A stretch of 64,000 nucleotides of DNA, taken from CAWAND01 sp963783335 (GTDB taxonomy: Bacteria > Chloroflexota > Anaerolineae > Anaerolineales > E44-bin32). A model generated the notes under the pieces. It made no database searches and was not told the DNA's origin. It worked only from the letters and a program-made list of their open reading frames with translations. The position numbers and the translations under genes are program-made. Below, piece by piece: positions 27,544-36,962 of this stretch; within the stretch, counting starts at the first letter, position 1; each line of letters begins with the position of its first letter. The DNA lies in the NCBI GenBank assembly GCA_963783335.1, contig CAWAND010000004.1:496001-560000 (forward strand). The letters are read 5' to 3'.

Positions 27544-28394
27544 CCGCTCGAGGGGGTTTGTGTTTCAGGCGGGCTTGTGGGTGTGGCGGTTGATGGGGGC
27601 GCTTCTGTGGGGCTGACTGTCGGAGTTGGCGTACCACTCAATACCTCGAAACGCACCGATACTTTCCACTCGGTGCCCACGAACATCTGAATCTCATACT
27701 CCCCCGCCTGCCAACCTCCCTCCGGATTGCACTCCGTGTAGCCGAAACCGCCCGTACCGCCATCCCATGGTTTCGACTCAAGGCATACGATCGTGCTGCC
27801 GCGGTACCAAATCGCCGTCCAGCGGACCCCATCCTGCATGAAGTTGTATGTGAACGCCCCGTAGAGCACGCCATCCGGCGAAATGAAACCGTCTGCTGGA
27901 TTGACCGCCCGATTGCTGCGATCGAGTCGAGACGCGACGTCGATGCTGCTCAAGGCGGCGCGCGGATCGGGTGTCACCGTCTCTCGGAACAGCACACCGA
28001 TGCTGTCGGGGATCATGGGCGTGGCGGTGGCTGTCGGAGTCCATGTAATGCTGGGCGTGGGCGTGATGGACGGCGTCAGTGTAATCGTTGGCGTCAGAGT
28101 GATCGTCGGAGTCTGGGTTGGGCTGGCCGTCGGGGTGGCGGACGGTGTAGGCGGAACGATGGTGTAAGCCGCCTGCCGTCCGAAAAGCTGGACCATGAGT
28201 GCCGCCAAGGCCAGGATAAGCGCCAGGCCGATCATGCGCCAGCCGGCGGCCACCCGGTCTCGACGAAGCATGAAGAATGGAAGGCGCGATGATGAAGAAA
28301 TCTGACGCCATCCCAGCCATCCGAAGAGCAGAAAGCCCCCGGCGAACAAGACTGCGACCAGAGCTACGGTCTGATCGATCGTCAATCCGGACAA
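27540..28394 (-). CDS. Membrane protein with a Thr-Pro linker and a C-terminal beta-rich domain
   Basis: A 284-residue protein with two N-terminal membrane helices (about 8-28 and 52-70). A long Thr/Pro/Ser linker with repeated TPTITLTPTI units follows (about 80-128). An extracellular domain (about 130-255) contains conserved-looking aromatic positions and two cysteines (VCLESKPW and YTECNPEG), then another TPT-rich tail. I do not recognise the domain; the FVGTEWKVSVRFEV strand pattern resembles secreted beta-sandwiches in Anaerolineae. The DNA repeats here only reflect codon repetition. A role at the cell surface is likely. Confidence 0.55.
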   Translation of the reverse strand: MSGLTIDQTVALVAVLFAGGFLLFGWLGWRQISSSSRLPFFMLRRDRVAAGWRMIGLALILALAALMVQLFGRQAAYTIVPPTPSATPTASPTQTPTITLTPTITLTPSITPTPSITWTPTATATPMIPDSIGVLFRETVTPDPRAALSSIDVASRLDRSNRAVNPADGFISPDGVLYGAFTYNFMQDGVRWTAIWYRGSTIVCLESKPWDGGTGGFGYTECNPEGGWQAGEYEIQMFVGTEWKVSVRFEVLSGTPTPTVSPTEAPPSTATPTSPPETQTPSSG

Positions 28395-28431
28395 CCCGAC
28401 CTCACGTCAGAAATCTGGTTCCTGCAGGCGT

Positions 28432-30874
28432 TCAATCTGCCCCCTCATTTCGGTCTTGCCCCCAACGAACGTGGAGGTGTGCACCGGTCCCAACGGCCAC
28501 ATCGGCAGCAAATATCCCCTGTGCCGCCGGCCGAAACTCGACGGGGGTTCCGTCGAGGCTGGCTTCGGCAGGCCGGCTTGGGAGCGCGAGCCAAATTCGG
28601 CCATCCACTTGGTGACCCGGCGACAGCCTCGCCTGAAGATCGTTCTTGGACGTCTTCCATTCGTCGACCACCAAGCCCTGCGAGATGTGAAGGGTATCAC
28701 CTAGCCACATGGGTGTCGAGTCGTGCCTCCGCCTCAAGCTGAGCAGCCGAACGCCATGCGAAGGTACTTCGAAGGACCATGCTGGCCCTTCGACCATGAT
28801 GGGTTCCTCTCGCCAGAAGTCAACGCCGAACCACGGCACTGAGGCATCCATCCCAATCCGCTCAGGCTCGAGGGGCATGCGACGGGCGTCGGGGCTCCAG
28901 TTGATCAGCAACACGACCTTCCACCCGCCCACCGGGCCAGACAGATCCAGCGTCAAAAGTTCAGGGACCTCTTGTTCGAACTGTCCGTGAACCCGAGCTT
29001 GTCGGGGCAACGGGGGCAGCAGCCTGCCCAACCAGGTGGATCGTTCAGCCGACATGCTGGGCAAATCGTCCGAATCTATCAGAGACCCGGCCAGCAAGGC
29101 CATCAAGCTGGCCATCGTTTGAACTTCGTCGCGGGAAAGGTGGGAATCTGTGTCGCGCATGATAAGGCAGTCTGGATCATTGATCCACCATTTTCGATTG
29201 AGCATGGCTCGATTGAGAGCTACTTGGAGCCCGTTTCTCGCCGACGGAAGGCCTGGTTCGTGTTGAAAGAAGAGCTCGATCCCCTGAAAGGCAGGTTTCC
29301 ATCTGGGGGCCACGTCGGGGCCGACGCGCATCGAGTTCGAAGACACCGATCCCGCTGCCCAATGGGCAGCCACAGCCCATGAGCCACACTTGCTCGCCTG
29401 CGGCCTGACGGATGGTCGCCAGCGCCTTGGTCATGGCTTGCGCCCGGGTTGTCGCTGGATCATGACGGCGACCCGGCAGCGCCGCAGCGTAGAGGAAGTC
29501 GAGTTTGAGGAACGTGAAGCCCCAGCTGTTCACGGCCGTGCCAATCAGATCGGAGACGGCTGCCTCGACGCCCGGGTGGGTTGGGTCAAGCCCGACGGTA
29601 AACGAGCTCCAGTTGTATCCAGCGTTTGCGGGGCGGCCCCCCGCCCGTCGGAGGACCCACTCAGGGTGATCGCGGACCCACTTGGATCGCGGCTTGGCGA
29701 TATAGGGCGCAAGCCAGATTCCGGCCTCCATGCCTGCGTCGGCGATCCGTCGGCTAATGGGTTTGACGCCACCTTCAAAACGGTGATCAAACCTGAACCA
29801 GTCCCCAACATTAGCCTCAAATCCATCGTCGAGCTGGACCAGGCCCATCGGCAGGCTGTCGTGATGTCGTTCCAGCCAATCCAGGTTGTGGTCGAACGCC
29901 GTACGGTCTATTGATTCAAAGAAGTAGTACCAGCTCGACCAACCCGTGGGAACAGTATCGGGAACCCGCGCATGCCCAGCTTCGGCGCACAGATCCAAAT
30001 ACGCGCCCAAAGGCTCAGGATCATCCAGTGAGAGCGCCCCAAGGACCGCCCAATCCGTTTCGAACACGTCGCCGGCCTCGAGCAGGTAACCATCCCCGCT
30101 TGCCCACATCCGAAGCCCCGGGCTGGACGAATTGAGGTTGACTTCTAGGCTGCCAAACGCCTGCTTCTGTGAGATGAACCCAGCAAGCAAGCCGCTGCGT
30201 TCCTCTGGGTCGATGACCACACCAAACATGTCGGACACGAAATGACCCGCCGACGCCGATCGACCCGTCGTGGGATTGCAGAAGATGGGTCGGCTCAGCA
30301 GGCCCAGGCGGGTATTGGGCTGCTGATCGGCCACACCTAGGCTTCCAGCGTAGCTCCAACTCTGCCAGCCGTTGGTGAAGAATCGCACGAACTCTTGGTC
30401 ACCGGAGATCCTCAAGCCGCTGTCTTGGACATCCGGTGTCCGCGGTTCCCAAGGTTGCTGTCTTCCCTTCGGATTGGTCAGTCCGACGGACAGAAAGCCG
30501 AGTTTGTCCAGGCGCAGGGACTGCTCCGCTATCAGTCTCGTGCGCATGCGGCTCAGGAGCAGTGGACGATCACCGAGGATGGCAAAGTCGACTTCAACCT
30601 GAAGGGGTTGCTGTTCCGAGCGACAGTGGAGGCGAAGCCCCTGGACAGGATGTCCAAGAACGTGATCATAGGGTAGAGGCTCGAGCTCAGCGTTCCGCAT
30701 GATTGAGGGCCAGCTGCCCCTTGCCAGCCCGGAGGTCCATGACACTCCCATCGAAGCGTTCCTGATGTCAGGACCGCTGGAAAGAAGAGGCGAGAGGGAC
30801 CACCTTCCGGCGGTCGGGTCAATGGTCCAATGAAGCCAGCGGTTGGAGAGGTCGGTCGACATAGCATCCAACAT
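28432..30874 (-). CDS. GH36 alpha-galactosidase, frameshifted near 29337
   Basis: About 813 residues when repaired. It hydrolyses terminal alpha-galactose of oligosaccharides such as raffinose and melibiose. Core GH36 features: GWSSWYYFFESI, QLDDGFEANVGDW, WLAPYIAKPRSKW, the nucleophile in FLKLDFLYAAALPG, and the acid/base segment CGCPLGSGIGVFDSMRVGPDV, in which the frame breaks. At 29331-29341 the minus strand reads GTCTTCGAACTCG; removing one A gives VFDSMRVGPD and runs on to the C-terminal domain that ends at 28432. There is no signal peptide. The first half ends with a nonsense tail without the repair. It precedes the membrane protein on the same strand. Confidence 0.87.
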
Positions 30875-30935
30875 TGAATGGCGGCGGGCAGATCATCCTG
30901 ATCGTTGAGAATGCGTCCGGCCTATGCGTCGATAC

Positions 30936-30963
30936 AAGAGAAAACCCGGTGAGAACACCGGGT
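30936..30963 (-). terminator. Terminator after msrB
   Basis: On the minus strand ACCCGGTG, loop TTCT and CACCGGGT form an 8-bp stem (30963-30944) followed by TTTCTCTTG. It lies just past the msrB stop. Confidence 0.72.
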
Positions 30964-30991
30964 GTTCGTCTTGATGCTACCACCTAACCGA

Positions 30992-31396
30992 CTATTCGTC
31001 CGAATCCGGTTCCAGCTCCAGAGCTGCCGAGTTGATGCAGTACCTCAGCCCGGTGGGTTTGGGGCCATCCTCGAACACGTGCCCCAGATGTGACTCGCAG
31101 CGGCTGCACATCACTTCCACCCGGCGCATACCGTGGCTTTGATCCTGCGCGAGTTCGACATGGTTTTGGTCGATTGGCTGCCAAAAGCTCGGCCAGCCCG
31201 AGCCGGACTCGAATTTGGTATCTGATTTAAACAGCGGCGCCCCACAGGCAACGCAGCGATAGGTCCCCTTTGCCTTGGCGTGGACGTACTCGCCCGTAAA
31301 CGGCGGCTCCGTGCCCTTCTGCCGGGTAACCCGGTACTGTTCCGGCGTCAGCGACTGACGCCATTCCTCATCTGACTTACGAATCTTGTCATTCAT
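30992..31396 (-). CDS. msrB: Methionine-R-sulfoxide reductase MsrB
   Basis: A 134-residue cytosolic enzyme that reduces the R form of methionine sulfoxide. The fold core is FTGEYVHAKAKGTYRCVACG, a zinc site in two CxxC pairs (CVACG and CSRCE), and the catalytic motif RYCINSAALEL. The catalytic residue is encoded as Cys, not Sec, although the genome has a tRNA-Sec. ATG 31396 follows GAGGATCC. A -10 element CATAAT and, further up, a perfect CRP-type palindrome lie upstream. It is monocistronic, with its own terminator. Confidence 0.95.
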   Translation of the reverse strand: MNDKIRKSDEEWRQSLTPEQYRVTRQKGTEPPFTGEYVHAKAKGTYRCVACGAPLFKSDTKFESGSGWPSFWQPIDQNHVELAQDQSHGMRRVEVMCSRCESHLGHVFEDGPKPTGLRYCINSAALELEPDSDE

Positions 31397-31428
31397 GTGG
31401 ATCCTCGCTTTCGGTTCAGTCTCAACCG

Positions 31429-31434
31429 ATTATG
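31429..31434 (-). promoter_or_regulatory. -10 element of msrB
   Basis: CATAAT on the minus strand at 31434-31429 lies 32 bases before the msrB ATG, consistent with a short leader that holds the Shine-Dalgarno. Confidence 0.4.
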
Positions 31435-31517
31435 TCCTCCATTTATTACGCCAAGTTTACCAAGCCCAATCGCCCGGAGGGGTCCATCGCGATCGCCAAA
31501 GGGTCGCTTGATACGAC

Positions 31518-31535
31518 TTGTGAATTTTTTCACAA
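31518..31535. promoter_or_regulatory. CRP/FNR-type palindrome TGTGA-N6-TCACA
   Basis: The 18-base sequence TTGTGAATTTTTTCACAA is a perfect inverted repeat with a four-base centre and contains the exact CRP consensus half-sites. It lies between the 3' end of the DUF4332 gene and the msrB promoter, roughly 105 bases upstream of the likely msrB start. It could instead act as a weak hairpin terminator for the DUF4332 gene, because an A/T run sits in its loop. Confidence 0.45.
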
Positions 31536-31552
31536 ACCGTTGGGCTTGTGGT

Positions 31553-31954
31553 TCAGTTGACAACTATGGGGATGCGTCGCGAGGCCTCGATCCAGCTTCG
31601 GACGCGCCGGAATGAGGGCAGCCTGCCAACCCATTTTTCGTAGTGGTCCACACCTTCAATGGCCCGGAACAGTTGGTCAGCCCGGGCCTGACGAAGATCT
31701 TCCAAACGCCGCACGCCGGCCGCCTTGAGTAGAAAACAGTAGGACTCACCCAGCCCGTTGACACGCATCAGATCGGCCATGTTGACCCACTCATTGATCA
31801 AATCCACCGGAATACCGGTTTGTCGTGACAATGCGCCGCGCGCCCTGGCCGTGGCCGCATGGCGAAGGAGGCTGTCGGTGGAATGCACCCCGCGAGACTT
31901 CAAGGCCGCAACGTACTTCGGCTCGAGTCGGGTTAGATCGACAATCCGCGGCAT
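31553..31954 (-). CDS. DUF4332 helix-hairpin-helix protein
   Basis: A 133-residue protein of the DUF4332 family: two helix-hairpin-helix-like modules, LEPKYVAALKSRGVHSTDSLL and VNGLGESYCFLLKAAGVRRLEDL, as in proteins that bind nucleic acid without sequence specificity. The exact function is unknown. It starts at ATG 31954, divergent from the MFS transporter gene. The possible CRP-like palindrome follows its stop. Confidence 0.75.
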   Translation of the reverse strand: MPRIVDLTRLEPKYVAALKSRGVHSTDSLLRHAATARARGALSRQTGIPVDLINEWVNMADLMRVNGLGESYCFLLKAAGVRRLEDLRQARADQLFRAIEGVDHYEKWVGRLPSFRRVRSWIEASRRIPIVVN

Positions 31955-32051
31955 GGGTTTCTATCTCCGAAGCAGGCCGTCGACCTCCGGCAAATCGATG
32001 GCCCCTGAGATCAAGCTGCTCGCTTCCGCGCGTCCTCGGGAAGCAGTGGGC

Positions 32052-32057
32052 TATACT
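32052..32057 (+). promoter_or_regulatory. -10 element of the MFS gene
   Basis: TATACT at 32052-32057 ends eight bases before ATG 32066, again a leaderless arrangement. Confidence 0.45.
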
Positions 32058-32065
32058 GGGCGACT

Positions 32066-33356
32066 ATGGCACGCAAATCATCCGCAGTTGACCATACTCC
32101 CCGCCCCGAGTTCAACCGGGATAGATAGGCTATCTGTGGGAAGCATCGTGCTTGCCCTTGGGCTGGGTACGGGCCTTTCCCTCTTAGGGGACAGCACCCT
32201 CTACACGGTACTGCCCGAGCCTAGCATTGCGGTCCAGGTCGGCCTGACATCCAGCCTCGTGGGCATTGCATTGGGGCTGAACCGGCTGGTCAGGATTGGA
32301 TTTAACAGTCTGGCCGGCCACCTCATGGACACCCGCTCTCGCCGTAGGATCATGCTTCTGGCGATGGCCCTGGGTATCCTGGCCAACCTTTCGTACGCCC
32401 TCGCCCAAGGTCCTTGGCTGTTCTTGGCCGGACGGGTGCTTTGGGGAGCCGCCTGGTCTGGCATCTGGGTGGGTGCCCACGCCACAATCCTAGAAATCGC
32501 CCCCTCCCACCAGCGCGGCCGTCTGAACGGCGCCTACCAGGCCTGGTTCTTCGGGGGCGCAGCGGCAACCGCTTTCCTTGGCGGGGTTCTGGTGGACAAT
32601 CTTGGATTTCGCGCCACACTTTGGCTCAGCGTTGGCTCGGTTGCAGCCGCCTGGGCTGTCTGGTGGCGCCTGCTGCCGCGCACGCCATCCCATCACGAGC
32701 CTCAACCGAAGGTCGTATCAGAAGTTGAACGGTCTTCCGCCGAGACCTGGCACGCCAGCTTGCCTGCCGCAGTGCCTTACTTCGCAGCCCGTTTTACCCT
32801 GGCAGGCGTTCTGGCTTCGACGACCATTCTCTGGCTTGGCCACCTTCTTGAAGGTCCCTCGGCTGCGTCAATGCAAGACCTGCTGCCCCTGGCGAGCCTG
32901 ACGGGGGCTTTCGCCGGTCTGCGCACGTTGACCAGCCTCATGGGTGCCCCTGCTGCCGGACGGCTGTCAGACTGGCTAGGCAAGCGCTGGGGGGTCATCG
33001 GCATCACGATGGCCGCCGGAGCCCTGGGATTGTGGCTGATGGGCAGCTCCGAGCTGGCTTGGGCGCTCTTGGGGGCGCTGATGGTTGCGGTGTGCGGCGG
33101 CGCCACACATGCGTTGGCACCGTCGCTGGTGGGCGATCAGGTGACAAGCAAACAGAGGAGCCGGGGGCTGGGCATCGTCTTTTCGGCTGGCGACCTTGGC
33201 AGCGCGCTCGGACCACCCTTCGCATTGGGCGCCCTGGTATGGATGCCCCTGAGTGCCATCTATCTGACTTGTGCCGCGCTGCTGGTCTCGGTGGCCGTGT
33301 TCTCAGCCTGGCAGAACGTACGCGATCGGGGTTCTGCTCATCTCCCCCAAGGCTAG
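32066..33356 (+). CDS. Major facilitator superfamily transporter, probably frameshifted near 32122
   Basis: A 12-helix secondary transporter of about 428 residues. Typical MFS features are LGIALGLNRLVRIGFNSLAGHLMDTRSRRR (motif A region, residues about 60-90) and the second-half repeat GAPAAGRLSDWLGKRWGVIG. Substrate cannot be told; drug or sugar efflux are both plausible. The first-helix frame has no convincing start. An ATG at 32066 reads ARKSSAVDHTPRPEFNRD and then stops; deleting one copy of the tandem GATA at 32120-32127 joins it directly to RLSVGSIVLALG. I infer a 4-base duplication (or a one-base error). If the frame is intact, translation would have to start at a GTG near 32136. Confidence 0.75.
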
Positions 33357-33384
33357 CACCACCTGCAAAGTCGGTTGATCAAGT

Positions 33385-34488
33385 TCAGCGAATGTGGAAG
33401 TAGGTGTAGTGGTAGCGGATGCGGCCATCCTGGACATTGAGCGTGTCATTGCCGTCCACGACCGAACCCTTATCACTGGTCGCCGTCCAGGTGAAGTGCC
33501 GAGTCGCCCCTGTGCCCGTCTTTCCGGTCACCTTGAAGGTGGCCTTGGGCAGCTTCTCCTTGAGCAGCGAGTCGTACCATGCCTGGATCGCCGGCTTGCC
33601 AACCACAGTCCGCTCCCCCGTCACGTGGGCGGCGTTGTCGACGTACAGCCCGGCGATCAGCTCTGTGTCATGCTCGTTGATTCTTCCAACCAGGCGCTCG
33701 GGCATGTCGGCAATCGGCGGCTTGCCCGGCCAGTCAAAATCCGCCACGGCATTCCATAGCTGCGTGTATGCCGCCCGCCCTGCAATATCCCAACTCCAGG
33801 CGTTGGCAGCCGTCAGCCCAATGGTTTTGGCGTGGTCAAAGAAGCGATTAATATCTTGCGTGGTCGGCATCCAGTCGCCGCGCTTGTAGGTCGGCGCGGT
33901 GGGGATGATCGGTCTGGCCGGGGTCAGGGCCATGTACTGATCGACCGATCTTTGCAGCTGTTCGACCGGGTTGTGCGCCTGCTCAAAGTACACCTGAGGC
34001 ATGGCGAAGTCGCATCCCTCAAGGAACGCGCTGTAGGGGAGATCGGGGTGGGACTTGGGATATCGGTATGTGCTGAGCGCCATGGGCAGATTCGGGAAGG
34101 CCGTTCGCATTTCCTGCATGAACCGCTGCGCGGCCCATGTCTTGTTCCGGTCCCGGTACTCGACTTCAGCGTCAATGATGTAGCCGTCAACGCCCAGATC
34201 ACGGATCCGCTTGATCGCGCTGTGCGCTTCGGCCACCGGCTGGTCGCCTCGGACATAGTGCCAGCCCCAAGCCTGGATGCCTCGGTCATGGAGCGCCTGC
34301 ACCAACGGAGGCACCATGTCGACCCCAGTCTTGCTGTCGACGTTGTAATCCCACCCGGCGCCGTCGACGATCTTGACCATCACGTGCGATAGCCCAGACG
34401 TGAGCGCACGCTCGGCTATGGCCTGCGCGTTGCCGCTCTCGCAGCTGGGCATCTGCCAGATGTAATATCCCTTGCCAAGTAGTTTCAT
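33385..34488 (-). CDS. TIM-barrel glycosidase-like protein with C-terminal NTF2-like domain
   Basis: A 367-residue protein. Residues about 1-250 look like a glycoside-hydrolase-type (beta/alpha)8 barrel, with GKGYYIWQMPSCESGN, GIQAWGWHYVRGD, DGYIIDAEVEYRD (likely catalytic acids Asp-Glu) and SWDIAGRAAY near its end; the pattern resembles lysozyme-like GH25 or DUF1906 domains. Residues about 262-367 form a SnoaL/NTF2-like cone fold (ELIAGLYVDNAAHVTGERTVV, GKPAIQAWYDSLL). No signal peptide is seen, so the barrel may act inside the cell or the family may be non-catalytic. I do not recognise a named gene. The fusion is unusual. Confidence 0.6.
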   Translation of the reverse strand: MKLLGKGYYIWQMPSCESGNAQAIAERALTSGLSHVMVKIVDGAGWDYNVDSKTGVDMVPPLVQALHDRGIQAWGWHYVRGDQPVAEAHSAIKRIRDLGVDGYIIDAEVEYRDRNKTWAAQRFMQEMRTAFPNLPMALSTYRYPKSHPDLPYSAFLEGCDFAMPQVYFEQAHNPVEQLQRSVDQYMALTPARPIIPTAPTYKRGDWMPTTQDINRFFDHAKTIGLTAANAWSWDIAGRAAYTQLWNAVADFDWPGKPPIADMPERLVGRINEHDTELIAGLYVDNAAHVTGERTVVGKPAIQAWYDSLLKEKLPKATFKVTGKTGTGATRHFTWTATSDKGSVVDGNDTLNVQDGRIRYHYTYFHIR

Positions 34489-34551
34489 CTCGGCAGATAA
34501 CGTGCAAGTTCTATGCCCTTGGATGACGCCTTGGGGCCATATCGGGCGCCA

Positions 34552-35739
34552 TCAATCGCCCCTACCGGGCTCGTCGTCATGTGAGGAATCGAGCTGGACT
34601 GCGCGCCTGAGGGCCTTCCGACCATACTTGTGGCGGATTTCGTCGACCGCCCGGAGGAGGCGGTCATCCTCCTGCCAGGAACGATCGAAAAGATCCAACT
34701 GCCGCATCTGTGGGGAGAGTCCGGCGAGCCCGACGCCGATCAGACGCACCGGCCGGCCCGGTCTCCAGGTTTTATGGAACAGGGCCAACGCACCGGCGAA
34801 GATCTCTGGGTCTAGATCCGTCGGCTGGTCAAGCTGAGTCTGGCGCGTAATGGTCGTGAAATCCGACCAACGCAGTTTGATGCGCAGGGTCGTCCCAGCC
34901 AGACCCTCCGAACGGAGCCGCATACCGACCTCCTCGCACAACTCACGCAGGGTCCGCTCAAGTGCCCCCCTGTCGGAGAGATCCCTGGCGAAGGTCGTTT
35001 CGGCCGACATGGACTTCGCCTGGCGTTCTTCGACCACTGGCCTCGAGTCCTGCCCCTTGGCCCGGGCGACGAGGTCCGCCGATCGGTCGCCAAAGGCAGG
35101 TTTCAGCTGCGACAAGCTCGCCCCCGCCAGTTGGCCAATGGTTCGGATCCCCAGCTCCGTCAGGGCAAGCCGGGTTTTGGGGCCAACTCCCCACAGCATT
35201 TCAACCGGCAGAGGCGCCAGGAATTCGGCGGCGCCTCCCGGAGGCACCACCACCAAGCCATCAGGTTTCCCGACCTCGGTAGCTATCTTCGACACCAGCT
35301 TGTTTTCGGCCACACCCCATGACGTCGTCAGGCCGAACTGCTCCAGAATCTCGCGTTTGAGTCCATCAGCGATTGTCCGTCCCTGCCGCCGATCACCGGT
35401 CATATCGAGGAACGCCTCATCGATCGAAAGCTGCTCCACAAGTGGCGCGGACCGATGGAGCAGAGACATGACTTTGTGAGAAAATTCACGATACGCGTTT
35501 CGGTGGGACTCGACGATCTCGAGCTGCGGGCAGAGCCTCACAGCCTGTGCCGTCGGCATGGCCGAATGGACCCCGAACTTGCGCGCCGGATAGGAGGCGG
35601 AGGCGACCACACCGCGGGACTGAGGACGGCCGCCAACCACGAACGCCTTGCCTTCCAGCCTCGGATCCAGCAGCACCTCGACCGAGCAGAAGAAGGAGTC
35701 CAAATCAACATGCAGGATCAATGGTCTCACTTGGGCCAT
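34552..35739 (-). CDS. dinB: DNA polymerase IV (Y family)
   Basis: A 395-residue translesion polymerase. Start ATG 35739 gives the canonical N-terminus (RPLILHVDLDSFFCSVE, with the first metal Asp pair); a longer frame exists. The palm motif LSIDEAFLDMTG carries the catalytic Ser-Ile-Asp-Glu, and the two helix-hairpin-helix elements (PVEMLWGVGPKTRLALTELGI) and little-finger domain follow. The C-terminal LDLFDRS is a beta-clamp binding motif (QLDLF). It bypasses damaged bases at low fidelity. No LexA box was recognised upstream, but the divergent intergenic region is short. Confidence 0.94.
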   Translation of the reverse strand: MAQVRPLILHVDLDSFFCSVEVLLDPRLEGKAFVVGGRPQSRGVVASASYPARKFGVHSAMPTAQAVRLCPQLEIVESHRNAYREFSHKVMSLLHRSAPLVEQLSIDEAFLDMTGDRRQGRTIADGLKREILEQFGLTTSWGVAENKLVSKIATEVGKPDGLVVVPPGGAAEFLAPLPVEMLWGVGPKTRLALTELGIRTIGQLAGASLSQLKPAFGDRSADLVARAKGQDSRPVVEERQAKSMSAETTFARDLSDRGALERTLRELCEEVGMRLRSEGLAGTTLRIKLRWSDFTTITRQTQLDQPTDLDPEIFAGALALFHKTWRPGRPVRLIGVGLAGLSPQMRQLDLFDRSWQEDDRLLRAVDEIRHKYGRKALRRAVQLDSSHDDEPGRGD

Positions 35740-35766
35740 CCAATCGACTTCTGCAGCGAACTCACC

Positions 35767-35772
35767 TAAAAT
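35767..35772 (+). promoter_or_regulatory. -10 element for the zinc-ribbon gene
   Basis: TAAAAT at 35767-35772 precedes a GGAGG ribosome-binding site at 35789-35793 and ATG 35799. Confidence 0.4.
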
Positions 35773-35798
35773 ACATGACAACAGAGATGGAGGCGTGA

Positions 35799-36095
35799 AT
35801 GCAAACGTGCACTGTATGCAACAGCAAGTCGCCTGACACCGTTATGACCTGCCAAAACTGCGGCGCCGACCTTTCGGAGACATCTCAAACCGCCGTCGCA
35901 CTGGCTCGATTCAAGGACAACCCCCGCGTGGGCCGAGTCCGCGTCATTTCGCACGCCGACTGCTGTCCAGCCTGCCGAGCAGCCGAAGGTGAGTGGCACA
36001 AGCATCAGGTCCCGAAGCTGCCCGTCGAGGGCTGCGCCCACCCCTTGGGATGCCGGTGCTTCTACGAACCGGAGCTGCTGGACGTGTTTCCCTAG
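35799..36095 (+). CDS. Small zinc-ribbon protein
   Basis: A 98-residue protein with two zinc-binding knuckles: CTVCNSKSPDTVMTCQNCGADL (residues 4-25) at the N-terminus and CCPACRAAEGEW...CAHPLGCRCFYEPE further down. GGAGG at five bases from the ATG is a strong Shine-Dalgarno. Such two-ribbon proteins often bind nucleic acids or act as small protein-interaction modules; the family is not known to me. It is divergent from dinB. Confidence 0.75.
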   Translation: MQTCTVCNSKSPDTVMTCQNCGADLSETSQTAVALARFKDNPRVGRVRVISHADCCPACRAAEGEWHKHQVPKLPVEGCAHPLGCRCFYEPELLDVFP

Positions 36096-36161
36096 GCGCT
36101 ACCAGCGGTTAGGCATTACGGATAGGACCATAACTCGCCGTTCCATTTCCGCGCGCCCCTA

Positions 36162-36962
36162 TCACAGGCGGTAGCCAAGCTCCCTCATCACCGACCCCGT
36201 TTTGTAAACGATTATGGCCAACTCATCGGCGGTCAACCCACTCGCATGCTTGCCAACACTATCCGATTTGACCCAGTTGACGGGAAATCCTTCGTAGCTC
36301 ACCCCTAGGCGCTCCGAAAGTTCTCTCAGGATAGCCCCCGGTTCAGCGACCAGATCCTCGTAACGTATCGGGTAGACGTAGCCAGGGAAGTCTCGCATTG
36401 CGGCCACGGAGTTCAACCATCGATCGGCAATCTTCTCTGCGCTATCCATCTTGGCGGCAAACCGCCGACCTTTCCATTCTGTCCGCACCATCCGCAACGT
36501 CGAACTCGCAACATCCCTCGGGTCGCGGTAGATGACAACACAAACAGGACCTTCCGGCGAAGCCAATCGCTCTAGAGAGAAGATGTAGTCAGGGTATTTA
36601 TCCCCCACCACCTTAGACCGAGGGAAGATCGTCTGCAACCCCTCTTGGATCGCTTGAAGAGTGCTGGCCGTCATTCGTTGACGATGAACAGCCATCAGAT
36701 AGCGCAAAATCATCCACGTGTTGCGCAGGGGCAAGAGGCGTCCACCCTCATCTTGCTGTGTCAGCGCCCGGTCCTTCGTTATCCACCATCGATTGATGAC
36801 GGTTCGTCGGTAGCTCTCGTACTGCAGATGGCAATTGATAAAGAAGCCAAACTCAGGCGTAACCGTCATTTCCGGATGTGCATTGCAGAGAAGCTGGAGC
36901 AGCGTTGTGCCGGAACGCTGGTGGCCAGTCACCACCAGGGTCAAGCGATCTTCGGTTTTCAT
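36162..36962 (-). CDS. Sulfotransferase-family protein (intact copy)
   Basis: A 266-residue PAPS-dependent sulfotransferase-like enzyme. The 5'-phosphosulfate loop is at the N-terminus (GHQRSGTTLLQLLC), the 3'-phosphate motif is YRDPRDVASSTLRM, and the C-terminal YEDLVAEPGAILRELSERLG is the family's helix. It transfers sulfate to a hydroxyl or amine of an acceptor, which here may be a product of the neighbouring glycosyltransferase or A-T-TE enzymes. ATG 36962 overlaps the stop of the second sulfotransferase (ATGA), so the two are coupled. About 264 residues and high local similarity show the pair arose by tandem duplication. Confidence 0.87.
   Translation of the reverse strand: MKTEDRLTLVVTGHQRSGTTLLQLLCNAHPEMTVTPEFGFFINCHLQYESYRRTVINRWWITKDRALTQQDEGGRLLPLRNTWMILRYLMAVHRQRMTASTLQAIQEGLQTIFPRSKVVGDKYPDYIFSLERLASPEGPVCVVIYRDPRDVASSTLRMVRTEWKGRRFAAKMDSAEKIADRWLNSVAAMRDFPGYVYPIRYEDLVAEPGAILRELSERLGVSYEGFPVNWVKSDSVGKHASGLTADELAIIVYKTGSVMRELGYRL

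Noticed and set aside
28000..28160. Tandem DNA repeat near 28 kb
   Set aside because: The repeat encodes Thr-Pro-rich linker units in the membrane protein and is not a mobile or regulatory repeat.
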